64,000 nt of DNA, taken from the NCBI RefSeq assembly GCF_014639155.1, contig NZ_BMFT01000003.1:186001-250000 (forward strand). Direction: 5' to 3'. The translations under genes were made by a program, and so were the position numbers. This DNA is from Paenibacillus segetis. Lineage in GTDB: Bacteria; Bacillota; Bacilli; Paenibacillales; Paenibacillaceae. The notes beneath the pieces were generated by a model, which worked only from the letters and a program-made list of their open reading frames with translations, did not search any database and had not been told where the DNA came from. Positions 34,745-43,946 of this stretch are shown piece after piece. Position 1 is the first letter of the stretch; each line of letters opens with the position of its first letter.

Positions 34745-36805
34745 TCACTCCGTCGTACCGGATTGAGACTTACTTTTATTTTCTGTCCCCTGGGCCGTAG
34801 TATCCTTCTGCTGTAAATTTTTCTTCGGTACTCCATCGAGACCATATTCCTGGTCATATGCATCAAAAATTTTACGAGCTACAGGTGCGGCACTGTGTGC
34901 GCCAAAGCCACCTTCTGGAATAACAACGGCGACGGCTAGTTTAGGATTGTTGCGTGGTGCGAAAGCAATGAATACGCCATTATCAATATTTTTGCCTTTA
35001 TAACTTTGCTCTGATGTTCCTGTCTTACGGGCAAAGTCATATGGAAAACCAGCAAAAGCATCAACCTTTGTCTCCATTCCACCGATAACCGTGTTCCAAT
35101 AGGTCTCATTGAATTTGACTTCATTCAAAACCTTCGGTTGAATCTCTTGTACGATGTTTCCCTTTTCATCTGTAATCTTGCTAACGAGATGCGGTTCCAT
35201 TCGTTTTCCTCTATTCGCCAAGGTTGCTGTATATTGAGCAAGTTGCAATACAGTATACCTACCTTGTTGTCCAAACGAAGCAAGAACTAGACGAGTAAGC
35301 GGCGTTTCCGCTTTATTAGTGTATTCCAACTTCCCAAAGTACTCTAAGGGGAGATCGACTCCTGTAGATACTCCCAGACCAAATTCCTTCATATAGCCGT
35401 CCCATATGTCAATGCCCTTGGCACCATAATTCTTATAGAGCCTCTTGCCAACCATATCCACCATGAAAGTATTAGATGACTTCCGAATCGCATCGATTGG
35501 TTTAAGTGGTCCATATGGATGGCTACCTGAATTTCGAACACTAGAGGAATCATTTTTCCCAAAATAAGCAATCCCATGATCAGTATAAGTTGAGTTTGTG
35601 GTAAATAACCCCTCATTCAATCCAACGAGAACCGATAACGGCTTGATGGTCGAACCAAGCAGGACAGTCGAGTCAAAGTTATGATTCGAGCGTCCCGAAC
35701 TAATTGGAGTAACCGTCCCATTTTGATAGTTGGTTTCAATTTTTTTGTAATCCTCGTTTGAAATACTTCCCGTCTTCCATACATTGGTATCGTAATCCGG
35801 CATACTCGCCATAGCGATGACGTTCCCCGTGTCCACTTCCATGGCTACCGCATATCCTGTTTTCGCATGAGGATGTGTCTCCCCGGACACTGCATTGTTA
35901 TGGACCCAGTCAATTTGATTTGTAATTGCTGCCTCCGCAGCAAGTTGTACCGTAACGTTAAGGGTTGTGTGGATATCATATCCTTTTACAGGTGGTGTGA
36001 TTTCAGGAATTCCGGTTATCATATTTCGCGGATCGATGGAGACACTCTTGTACCCATTCTTCCCGCGAAGTATATCCTGATAATATAACTCCAGTCCATC
36101 GTACCCAACATCTTCTGCCTCCGTGTATTGTAAAGAAGCAGCTCTTTCTTCTTGCGCTCGGATTTCCTTATAGTAGGGCAAACTGGTTGAAGCGTTTTTG
36201 TATTTTCTAATATATCCAACGGTTTGTACGGCAACCGTATTTTTAGCATAATGGCGTACGCTCTCTTCCATGACTTCGATCCCCGGAAATTGATCCCTCC
36301 GTTCCAAGAAATAAGCTACTTCTTTATCTGACAAATCAATCTTGATCCGGCGAGGAGAGAATCCAACCCCTTGTTTATAATCAATATCCATCGCTTCAAT
36401 GATTTTATCTAAGGTCAAAGGTGGTCCATCAGGTTTTCCATAGGTATCAAAAACCTTCATTAAGCTCTTGGCTAGCGCAATAGCCTCGGGACGATTCGTC
36501 TCCTTGCTGTAATCCTTCTGTAAAGTAAGATACAACGATTGTACCGGTGTGGAATAAGCAAGTTTCTCGCCCCCAGCAGCAAGTATCGAGCCTCTAATTG
36601 GGGAAAGGGGGACGTCTTTTACTCTCATGCTGGTTTCCTGTTGTGAAAGGCTTGGCCCCTCAACAAATTGCAGAATAGCAAGTCGAATGATAATGACGGT
36701 AAATATAGCAAACGTACTAAAAAAGAACACATTCAGTCGAATATGAAAATGATGTTTCATCCTTATTTCTTGTTCACGGTTATCGTCAGTAAAGATATTT
36801 TTCAT
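34745..36805 (-). CDS. Class B penicillin-binding protein (PBP2-like transpeptidase), copy 2
   Basis: A 686-residue bitopic protein with one membrane anchor (residues about 25-45), a dimerisation domain beginning at RGSILAAGGE, and a transpeptidase domain. Catalytic motifs are intact: STIK (S385-K388), SSN (443-445) and KTG (594-596). It cross-links peptidoglycan stem peptides, probably in elongation, by analogy with PbpA/PbpH of B. subtilis. The ATG at 36805 follows GGGGGAAGAGG. It is a close tandem paralogue of the gene at 37.0-39.1 kb; a terminator separates the two. The tail is polar (QSGTTE). Confidence 0.93.
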   Translation of the reverse strand: MKNIFTDDNREQEIRMKHHFHIRLNVFFFSTFAIFTVIIIRLAILQFVEGPSLSQQETSMRVKDVPLSPIRGSILAAGGEKLAYSTPVQSLYLTLQKDYSKETNRPEAIALAKSLMKVFDTYGKPDGPPLTLDKIIEAMDIDYKQGVGFSPRRIKIDLSDKEVAYFLERRDQFPGIEVMEESVRHYAKNTVAVQTVGYIRKYKNASTSLPYYKEIRAQEERAASLQYTEAEDVGYDGLELYYQDILRGKNGYKSVSIDPRNMITGIPEITPPVKGYDIHTTLNVTVQLAAEAAITNQIDWVHNNAVSGETHPHAKTGYAVAMEVDTGNVIAMASMPDYDTNVWKTGSISNEDYKKIETNYQNGTVTPISSGRSNHNFDSTVLLGSTIKPLSVLVGLNEGLFTTNSTYTDHGIAYFGKNDSSSVRNSGSHPYGPLKPIDAIRKSSNTFMVDMVGKRLYKNYGAKGIDIWDGYMKEFGLGVSTGVDLPLEYFGKLEYTNKAETPLTRLVLASFGQQGRYTVLQLAQYTATLANRGKRMEPHLVSKITDEKGNIVQEIQPKVLNEVKFNETYWNTVIGGMETKVDAFAGFPYDFARKTGTSEQSYKGKNIDNGVFIAFAPRNNPKLAVAVVIPEGGFGAHSAAPVARKIFDAYDQEYGLDGVPKKNLQQKDTTAQGTENKSKSQSGTTE

Positions 36806-36944
36806 ACCTCTTCCCCCAATCCTAACGAATCGCAGCGATATAAAGCACAACGTATAAACCTTTTTTAAAGTTACACTATTCTGGAAATACACACAATCTT
36901 ATCCTTGTAATATTTATACTATTCATAGATATTACATACAAAAA

Positions 36945-36970
36945 AGGCAAGAGGTATGATCCTCTTGCCT
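36945..36970 (-). terminator. Terminator between the two PBP genes
   Basis: AGGCAAGAGG and CCTCTTGCCT form a perfect 10-bp stem with TTTTTTG following on the minus strand. Confidence 0.92.
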
Positions 36971-37003
36971 GAATGACTTCTTATTCAGTTACCACGAAGC
37001 CGA

Positions 37004-39067
37004 TTACTCCGTCGTCCCAGTCTCGGACTCGTTTTTATTTTCTGTATTTGTAGTACTGTCATTCTTCTTCTGTAGACTTTTCTTTGGTACGCCGTCAAGA
37101 CCATACTCCTGATCGTAAGTGTCGAAAATTTTACGCGCCACCGGCGCGGCGCTCCACGCACCAAATCCACCTTCGGGAATAACAACGGCAACAGCGAGCT
37201 TAGGATTCTCACGTGGAGCAAATGCGATAAATACACCATTATCGCGGTTTGCACCAGCTCCCCATTGCTCTGAGGTCCCTGTTTTACGAGCAAAGTCATA
37301 CGGGAAACCAGCAAACGCATTGTTGACGCTCGTTGACATTCCACTGATGACTTCCTTCCAATAGGAATCATTAAATTTAATTTCATCCATCACATTCGGC
37401 TGAATTTCCTTTATGATATTCCCATCCGCATCGGTAATCTTCTTAACTAATTGAGGTTGCATTCGCTTACCGTGACTTGCTAAGGTCGCTGTATATTGAG
37501 CAAGCTGCATCGCTGTATACTTACCTTGTTGACCAAACGATGCATAGGCTAGCCTGGAAAGTGCAGTCTCCGATTCATTCATGTATTCCAATTTACCTAA
37601 ATATTCTGAAGGGAGATCAATGCCAGTGGAGACACCTAATCCAAATGCCTTCATGTATCTATCCCATACCCCAATACCCTCAGAACCATATTTGTTATAC
37701 AGTTTCTCGCCAACCATATCCACCATAAAGGTATTGGAGGAATGAAGAATGGCCCCTGCCGGGTCTAGAGCACCATAAGCGTGACTTCCTGAGTTACGGA
37801 CACTAGCGGAGTCATTTTTACCAAAGTAAGCAATTCCTCTGTCACTGTAGACCGTAGTGGTCGTGAACAACCCTTCATTTAAGCCAATCAGAACCGATAA
37901 CGGTTTAATTGTCGAGCCGAGCAAGATGGTTGATTCGAAATTGTGGCCAGAACGCCCCGAACTGAACGGTGTTATCGTCCCGTTCTGGTAGTTGGTTTCA
38001 ATTTTCTTATACTCCTCGGCTGAAACACTCCCTGTCTGCCATACATTGGTATCATAATCTGGCATACTTGCCATAGCAATTACGTTCCCGGTATCCACTT
38101 CCATCGCTACCGCATATCCCGTTTTGGCATTAGGGTGGGTTTTCCCAGACACAGGGTTCTTATGCACCCAATCCAATTGATCCATAATTGCTTCTTCTGC
38201 AGCAAGCTGAACCGTTTTGTTCAGTGTGGTGTGTATATCGTACCCCTTTTCAGGTGGCGTGACTTCTGGAATACCAGTTGCCATATTTCGCGGATCGATC
38301 GAGACACTCTTATATCCATTTTTACCACGAAGTACATCCTGATAATATAACTCCAGTCCATCGTACCCAACATCTTCCGTTTCTGTATACTGTAAAGCTG
38401 GGTCGGTTTGTTCTTGAGCCCGGATCTTTTTGTAATACTCTAGGTTGGTCGAAGCGTTTTTGTATTTTCTTATATAACCAACGGCCTGAACCGCCACCGT
38501 ATCTTTATCATAATGACGTATGCTTTCTTCCACGACCTCTATCCCTGGATATTGATCTTTCCGTTCCAAGAAATATGCCACTTCTTTTTCCGATAGATCA
38601 AGCTTGATCCTACGAGGAGAGAATCCACCGCTCTGTCTATAATCAATATCCATCGCTTTAAGGATCTCATCCAAAGTCAAAGGTGTTACATTCGGATCCC
38701 CATACTCATCAAAGACCTTCTTCAATTTCTCAGCTAGCGCTGTAGCCTCTGGACGGTTTGCTTCCTTGCTGTAGTCCTTCTGCAATGTGATATATAGCGA
38801 TTGTACTGGTGTGGAATACGCGAGTTTCTCGCCCCCAGCAGCGATAATCGATCCTCTTGTTGGAGGAAGGGGTACATCTTTTACTCTCATGCTTGTTTCC
38901 TGCTGTGAAAGGCTTGGACCTTCTACAAATTGCAGGATAGCAAGCCGCACAATAATAACAGTAAATATAGCAAATGCACTAAAAAAGAACATATTCAGTC
39001 GAATATTAAAATGACGCTGCATCGCAATCTCCTGCTCGCGCTTATCGTCAGAATAGACATTTTTCAT
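37004..39067 (-). CDS. Class B penicillin-binding protein (PBP2-like transpeptidase), copy 1
   Basis: A 687-residue paralogue of the next gene downstream, aligning almost end to end. It has a single N-terminal anchor, the dimerisation domain (RGSIIAAGGE) and transpeptidase motifs STIK, SSN and KTG. The ATG at 39067 follows GGAGG by eight bases. Divergence is concentrated in linker positions and the C-terminal tail. Both copies keep all catalytic residues, so both should acylate with beta-lactams. It lies downstream of the CvpA-like/transglutaminase gene on the same strand. Confidence 0.93.
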   Translation of the reverse strand: MKNVYSDDKREQEIAMQRHFNIRLNMFFFSAFAIFTVIIVRLAILQFVEGPSLSQQETSMRVKDVPLPPTRGSIIAAGGEKLAYSTPVQSLYITLQKDYSKEANRPEATALAEKLKKVFDEYGDPNVTPLTLDEILKAMDIDYRQSGGFSPRRIKLDLSEKEVAYFLERKDQYPGIEVVEESIRHYDKDTVAVQAVGYIRKYKNASTNLEYYKKIRAQEQTDPALQYTETEDVGYDGLELYYQDVLRGKNGYKSVSIDPRNMATGIPEVTPPEKGYDIHTTLNKTVQLAAEEAIMDQLDWVHKNPVSGKTHPNAKTGYAVAMEVDTGNVIAMASMPDYDTNVWQTGSVSAEEYKKIETNYQNGTITPFSSGRSGHNFESTILLGSTIKPLSVLIGLNEGLFTTTTVYSDRGIAYFGKNDSASVRNSGSHAYGALDPAGAILHSSNTFMVDMVGEKLYNKYGSEGIGVWDRYMKAFGLGVSTGIDLPSEYLGKLEYMNESETALSRLAYASFGQQGKYTAMQLAQYTATLASHGKRMQPQLVKKITDADGNIIKEIQPNVMDEIKFNDSYWKEVISGMSTSVNNAFAGFPYDFARKTGTSEQWGAGANRDNGVFIAFAPRENPKLAVAVVIPEGGFGAWSAAPVARKIFDTYDQEYGLDGVPKKSLQKKNDSTTNTENKNESETGTTE

Positions 39068-39156
39068 TTCTCGGTCCTCCACCTCAATCCTACTAAATCA
39101 TCTCTCTATTTTAGCACAACGTATGAACACCCTGCGAAGTTACACCCTCTGGGAAT

Positions 39157-40311
39157 TTATACAATCTTGTCCGCAATATGTGTCTCACTGAATCCCGGAG
39201 AATTAAACCAATCACCGCTGCGCGCCCAAGTGGAATCAAGTGGGATCCATTCTTCTTTTTCCGGAATATATACCTCATTCCAAGCATGCGGACCATAACC
39301 ACCCTGACCGTCATATCCAAGTCCAGTTACCACTTTGACCTGTAAACCTTGAGACCTAGCCATGATTGCATACAGACGAGAATAATCGATACATACTCCC
39401 TTCTTCGTATCAAAGGTCATTTGCGGGGTTTGTTCATGCCATATTCCTTTTTCTTCATAATCCGTTACTTTATCATCATCGTATACAATGCGCGATCCAA
39501 CCCAATCATACAATAGACGAGCCTTCTCCTCTTCACTTGCTACTCCTTCGGTAATTTTTGCTGCAGTCAATTCTATATCTTGAGGGATATTCGCATCGAT
39601 AACTTCGTATTTTCGTTGTAATATTCCATTGAGTTCCGCTTCCACACTACGTGTAAAGACCGGAAGCTTACTCTTTATTAAATTGCCCGATAGTGGCTCA
39701 ATGACATTGCGCGCCCCTTGCTGATATACAGGTGATGCCTCCACATATCGGCTAAAATCACTAGTTGGAAAAAGCGTCACTGCAATAAATAAAACTGCGA
39801 TGACCACCAGACTTCTTGCAGCCCCAATGACCCCACCAATACACACTCCAATCAATCTACCGAACAGGGAAGCAGAGTGTTCCCCGCCGGAAGATCGTCC
39901 TCCAAACAACCAACCTCCGCCAAATATAAAGGCCATAACTAATCGAAGTAAAAATCTGAATAGTAAATAACTGAAAATAAACAATACTGCAAACCGCATC
40001 AGTGGAAAGTCCCTTACCGCAGTGCCAATCGTATAGTATACCTGTTCCCATTTGGTTAAATCACGCTCAGGTAGCGTGAATCTGTCTGCAAGCGACCGCT
40101 GCACTATGGGAGAAACCCACAAGGTGAACGGAATCGAAGCTACAATTCCGAGCAGGGTCAGAACCCCTGTACTTAAGAGTGAGACCAGTCTTCCAGCAGA
40201 ACGGGAAGCTCCGCGCACCATACCCTGAAGGGCAGAGCCCAGCAAGATGACTACAAGCACTATAGAAATCAGGTTAAATTCGCGTATACTTGCAATCCAA
40301 GCTTCCGTCAT
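39157..40311 (-). CDS. CvpA-like membrane domain fused to a transglutaminase-like domain
   Basis: A 384-residue protein. The N-terminal 190 residues hold about four helices in a CvpA-like arrangement. Residues about 270-384 are a transglutaminase/protease-like domain with the full triad: Cys in GVCIDYSRL, His in HAWNEVY and Asp in LDSTWA. Such domains act as cysteine proteases, amidases or cross-linking enzymes; by topology this one may lie outside the membrane. The start follows AGGAGG. Neighbouring PBPs suggest a cell-surface task, by association only. Confidence 0.85.
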   Translation of the reverse strand: MTEAWIASIREFNLISIVLVVILLGSALQGMVRGASRSAGRLVSLLSTGVLTLLGIVASIPFTLWVSPIVQRSLADRFTLPERDLTKWEQVYYTIGTAVRDFPLMRFAVLFIFSYLLFRFLLRLVMAFIFGGGWLFGGRSSGGEHSASLFGRLIGVCIGGVIGAARSLVVIAVLFIAVTLFPTSDFSRYVEASPVYQQGARNVIEPLSGNLIKSKLPVFTRSVEAELNGILQRKYEVIDANIPQDIELTAAKITEGVASEEEKARLLYDWVGSRIVYDDDKVTDYEEKGIWHEQTPQMTFDTKKGVCIDYSRLYAIMARSQGLQVKVVTGLGYDGQGGYGPHAWNEVYIPEKEEWIPLDSTWARSGDWFNSPGFSETHIADKIV

Positions 40312-40359
40312 TTCTGCCTCCTGTCATAGATCAATCGGTTCAACTCACTGCCATTGATC

Positions 40360-40803
40360 CTATTTAGAATTTTTCTTCGCTTCTTGAATAAATGTTTCTA
40401 CCGTATCATTCACTTTCCATTCGCCCAGTGAAATTCCATGGGATGTCACCTTCACTTTATCGCTGTCTTTACTGCCGGTAACTTCCAAGTTCGGTGTCGT
40501 AATCGTAAATGTGCCATCGCTATTCTGAGTCAACTTGGCATCCTTCGCTTCGTTCTTCATCACGTTCAACACTTCATTCTTACCGATACTTGCCGCTTGA
40601 TCTGTTACAGTCGAGACAGCTTCACTAAGGTCCTTCACCGAAATTCCGCTGTAGATGATAATAAACGCCGCTATGACAAGGACAAGTGCCCATTTCACTA
40701 CGGTCTTCACGAAATTCAAAATCAAGAATAGAACAACCAACGCAACAACAATAACCAACCAGTTCTCTTTTAGAAACTCAATCCACACTTGAACGTCCAT
40801 CAT
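40360..40803 (-). CDS. Uncharacterised membrane-anchored protein
   Basis: A 147-residue protein with two adjacent N-terminal hydrophobic helices (WLVIVVALVVLFLILNFV and WALVLVIAAFIIIYSG) and a polar C-terminal domain (about residues 60-147) of alternating beta-strand character. The ATG at 40803 is chosen since AGGAG lies eight bases ahead; the upstream ATG and GTG overlap that site. It precedes the CvpA-like/transglutaminase gene on the same strand and is likely co-transcribed. Family unknown. Confidence 0.75.
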   Translation of the reverse strand: MMDVQVWIEFLKENWLVIVVALVVLFLILNFVKTVVKWALVLVIAAFIIIYSGISVKDLSEAVSTVTDQAASIGKNEVLNVMKNEAKDAKLTQNSDGTFTITTPNLEVTGSKDSDKVKVTSHGISLGEWKVNDTVETFIQEAKKNSK

Positions 40804-41041
40804 CCACATCACTCCTAAGCTCCAATTTTTATCAGGTCAATTCATTATGTTTCGTGTCCGAAAGCAGTCTTATGGAATAACCTCTCTTATTATACATGAT
40901 GGCCCGAAGAAGTGTCAGCTTAACCCCTATTTCTTGAAGAAAGCCCCACAATAAGGACAACCTCTGTAAATTTTAGGGGTATAAGTCCGTCCCAAAGAAC
41001 GTACAAGTAAATCATAGTGACTTACGTGAGGAGGGAAAGAT

Positions 41042-42217
41042 ATGAAAATGGCATTTTGGCTGTACTTCTTTATGTTTCTGGCTTTTTTTGACCTTCATGC
41101 CCAATATCCAATTCTGACACCATTCGCTCTATCACTGGGCGCTGCACCAACTTTTATTGGCTGGATGATGGGTATCTATGCTTTAACACACCTTCCGGGA
41201 AATCTGATCGCTGGTCAAGGTGTAGACCGATATGGTAGCCGTTGGTTTATGATCTTTAGTATGATTACCGCAGGATGCATTCTGTTGTTACAAGCCCATG
41301 TAACAGAGCCGTGGCAATTACTCGTATTACGTTCAATCAGTGGCTTCGTGCTAGCTTTTCTATCACCAGCCTGTTTGGCACTTCTAGCCTCCTTATCCAA
41401 AAATCCAACGAAACAGGGCAAATTGATGGCAGGACATGGAGTCACACATACCTTAGCTTCCGTACTATCTCCTGCTGCCGGTGCGTTCCTTGTCGCCCAA
41501 GTTGGTTTCACACTGACATTCCAATCGCTTGGTTGGCTGTTAATCACAACCGGCGTGATCGCTATCTTTACCATCAAGGAATCTCGAAAGCCTAAGCCAG
41601 CGCTTCCTGCAGCAGATACCACAATGACGCAGCGTGTTCCTATCCCCGTGAAGCTTAATGTCATTCCGATCCGTTATTATTTATTGCCCTTTGCCGTAGC
41701 TTGCTCTCAAGGTATGTTATTCTTTGAATTGCCTCTACGAGCGGGTGGAGCCGCAGGCATTATGCACACGGGTCTCTATTTCTCCATCATAAGTATTGGG
41801 GCTCTCGTCACGCTCTCCATGTTATTCCTAAGCCGACTTTCACCCTACAAACGGGCGAATTACGGTGTTATTGGAATTGCTTTATCCTTTTTTTCGTTAG
41901 CCGCATTACCATCTATTCCGATTGAAGTTTCATTATTTGCCCTCGGTATGGCGAAGGGAGTGGTTTTCCCTGCTATTGCTTCTATGTTTATTGACCTCAG
42001 CGGAGGGCAACGGCTTGGTACGGTATTTTCTCTACAATCGATTGCGATGTCGCTAGGTTCCTTCATTGGTCCAATCGCTGCAGGGGCTATTCGGGATAGC
42101 TATTCTCCCTTTTTCCTCGGATTTCTGCTGCTTATGATTATTCTACTTGTTGTACCTTCGGGAAGAAAATCTTCCATTCCGATCCCACCAATCGGCGCCC
42201 CTACAAATACGATGTAA
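41042..42217 (+). CDS. MFS transporter
   Basis: A 391-residue protein with about 12 hydrophobic helices and the MFS loop signature GQGVDRYGSRW between helices 2 and 3. General MFS_1 pattern; no substrate can be assigned. The start follows GAGGAGGG. It is divergent from the membrane protein at 40.4-40.8 kb and stands alone. Confidence 0.86.
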   Translation: MKMAFWLYFFMFLAFFDLHAQYPILTPFALSLGAAPTFIGWMMGIYALTHLPGNLIAGQGVDRYGSRWFMIFSMITAGCILLLQAHVTEPWQLLVLRSISGFVLAFLSPACLALLASLSKNPTKQGKLMAGHGVTHTLASVLSPAAGAFLVAQVGFTLTFQSLGWLLITTGVIAIFTIKESRKPKPALPAADTTMTQRVPIPVKLNVIPIRYYLLPFAVACSQGMLFFELPLRAGGAAGIMHTGLYFSIISIGALVTLSMLFLSRLSPYKRANYGVIGIALSFFSLAALPSIPIEVSLFALGMAKGVVFPAIASMFIDLSGGQRLGTVFSLQSIAMSLGSFIGPIAAGAIRDSYSPFFLGFLLLMIILLVVPSGRKSSIPIPPIGAPTNTM

Positions 42218-42340
42218 TTTCTCTGACGATGAAATAAATTGTTATTTCAAGATTTTAGGCAGTGGCACAGGGCACCAACGAATGACCTACATAAAATAAT
42301 TTGTAATCACCGACCCAATAAGAAAGAGGGGTGAACACAA

Positions 42341-42484
42341 ATGGGCCATTTAGAAAATTGCGGACCTGTAATTGCACCGGTTGTACAACCGAGTTGTGCT
42401 TGTGGTTTCTGGACAACAACAGGTACGATTCTTGTATTGTATATTTTACTGGTCATCGTTCTTCGTGCTCCTCTATTGCTCTAA
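42341..42484 (+). CDS. Small cysteine-rich membrane peptide (47 aa), YjcZ-like
   Basis: A 47-residue product: a Cys/Pro-rich N-terminus (ENCGPVIAPVVQPSCACGFW) followed by a hydrophobic helix (TGTILVLYILLVIVLR). The short size, glycine/aromatic start and single C-terminal helix recall the YjcZ/SscA small sporulation proteins, but similarity is only in design. AGAGGGG precedes the ATG and a terminator follows. It is an independent unit. Confidence 0.7.
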   Translation: MGHLENCGPVIAPVVQPSCACGFWTTTGTILVLYILLVIVLRAPLLL

Positions 42485-42511
42485 TTTCCCCTGTGCGATT
42501 CGCGCATCAAA

Positions 42512-42540
42512 TACGGCCTGTCCTTGATAGACAGGCCGTT
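42512..42540 (+). terminator. Terminator of the 47-aa gene
   Basis: ACGGCCTGTC and GACAGGCCGT form a perfect 10-bp stem followed by TTTGCTC. Confidence 0.85.
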
Positions 42541-42601
42541 TGCTCAATTGTTATATGAATGTTTTGCATGAGTATCGGTAAGGAGTATACACTATATGTA
42601 C

Positions 42602-42892
42602 GTGTTCAAAAAGTCAGCTTTTCAGCACCAGAGTCTATGCTTTCGAAGTTGCGTTTTTTCAAAACGCTCCCAGAAGGTTGAATAAAGCTAGGGAATGAGG
42701 AGCGGAGCTACACGTTTTCGGAGAAACGACTACGGAAGCATACGCTGGCAAAACCTACGTGAGCACCTCAAATGTTTCCGTAGGAAACATACGTCGAAAG
42801 CGTATGCTTGTCCCGGCTGAATTCAAGATTCGATGTCGAATAAGCCCCTGGAGATTCTTCGTGATCAAGAGATGAATTTTTGAACAACCTCT
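42602..42892. repeat. MITE-like palindromic repeat element
   Basis: About 290 bp without a gene. The left end GTTCAAAAAGTCAGCTTTT and the right end (minus strand GTTCAAAAATTCATCTCTT) are imperfect terminal inverted repeats. Inside are the perfect hairpin ATGTTTCC-GTA-GGAAACAT (42772-42790) and the pair AAGCATACGCT/AGCGTATGCTT near 42738 and 42799. No coding potential. A single matching end lies at 11004, and the AAGCATACGCTT motif recurs before trpS, so this looks like a dispersed family. Confidence 0.65.
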
Positions 42893-42931
42893 AGTAAATA
42901 CATTAACTCCCTATCCGAGGTGAACTTAAAG

Positions 42932-43282
42932 TTGTCCATCTATATTATCGTTGAAGGAAAAAATGATCGCAGCAAACTCCGTCGCCTGATTCATGGGGAG
43001 GAAATAAACATTCTATGTACGTTTGGAACACTGAATTCAAGCAAGCTTGAATCTCTCCAAAGACGAGTAGGGGAAGATGAGGTTTATCTGTTTCTAGATA
43101 ACGATTCCTCAGGCAAAAAAATTCGAGGTGTCTTGAGAGACGTCTTCCCCGAAGCAGTTCATATGTATACTCGAAAAGGCTATGCCGGCGTAGAAGGAAC
43201 CCCTGATGAATACATTATCGCTCAATTAGAAAAAGCCGGTCTGGAGGCACATATTCTGTATCCTCCACCCGACTTAATGTAG
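42932..43282 (+). CDS. Toprim-domain protein
   Basis: A 116-residue single-domain protein with the toprim acidic motifs: IIVEGKNDR (Glu) near the start and FLDNDSSGKK (DxD). These bind Mg2+ in primases, topoisomerases and RNase M5. It is smaller than RnmV and lacks its extra domain, so the target is unknown. The TTG at 42932 follows CCGAGGTGA. It lies right after the MITE-like repeat, and its stop nearly meets the convergent sco gene. Confidence 0.8.
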   Translation: MSIYIIVEGKNDRSKLRRLIHGEEINILCTFGTLNSSKLESLQRRVGEDEVYLFLDNDSSGKKIRGVLRDVFPEAVHMYTRKGYAGVEGTPDEYIIAQLEKAGLEAHILYPPPDLM

Positions 43283-43300
43283 TCAGTACCTATATTATGA

Positions 43301-43900
43301 TTACTCCCGTGCTAAATCTATAACGCCTTGAGCAATTTCGGAAGCTGTAACTTCAGGTCGGTATATTTCCCGTAGTTGACCTTCACGGTCAACTAACCCG
43401 ATCAAATCCATATGCACAAAATTTCCACTATCATCTTTATTGATTAGTATTTTAAAAGAATTCATGGCCAGATCCATAACTTTCTGCTGATCACCCCGCA
43501 GGAAATACCACCCTGAATAGTCGGCTCCAAATTTGTCCGCAAACGACTTAATTTGCTCCCGAGTGTCACGATCTGGATCAAATGAAATGGAGACGATCTC
43601 CGCATCTTCACCAAACAATCCTTTTTTCTTGAGCTCATCTTGTACCTGACCCAGCCTAAACGTAGTTAGAGGGCATACATCATTACAACTTGAGAAGAAG
43701 AAATAAAATAACCTTACTTTTCCGTTCGTATTCTCCAGTGAGATGGTTTTACCATCCACATTCTCTAATGAAAAATTCTCAACCGGCCGGATCACCGGTA
43801 GCTTCGGCTTAGAGAATGTTCCCCAGAACAAATATCCTGCCAGTATAATACATATCGCTAGTAGAATCCATGTCCATTTGTATTTTCTAAGCAAAGTCAT
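43301..43900 (-). CDS. SCO1/SenC family copper chaperone
   Basis: A 199-residue protein with an N-terminal membrane anchor (WILLAICIILAGYLFWGTF) and an extracytoplasmic thioredoxin-like domain. The copper site is present: SSCNDVCP (C72, C76) plus a distal histidine in NFVHMDLIG. Sco delivers copper to the CuA site of cytochrome c oxidase. It is downstream of ctaB on the same strand, 46 bp apart, a coherent oxidase-biogenesis pair. Confidence 0.93.
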   Translation of the reverse strand: MTLLRKYKWTWILLAICIILAGYLFWGTFSKPKLPVIRPVENFSLENVDGKTISLENTNGKVRLFYFFFSSCNDVCPLTTFRLGQVQDELKKKGLFGEDAEIVSISFDPDRDTREQIKSFADKFGADYSGWYFLRGDQQKVMDLAMNSFKILINKDDSGNFVHMDLIGLVDREGQLREIYRPEVTASEIAQGVIDLARE

Positions 43901-43946
43901 ACCGAGTCCCCCGATAATCTCAACGTCACCACAATGGGTACGAAAA

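Noticed and set aside
42602..42892. CRISPR array or non-coding RNA gene
   Set aside because: No regularly spaced direct repeats; the symmetry is inverted and terminal, so a MITE-like element is the better reading.
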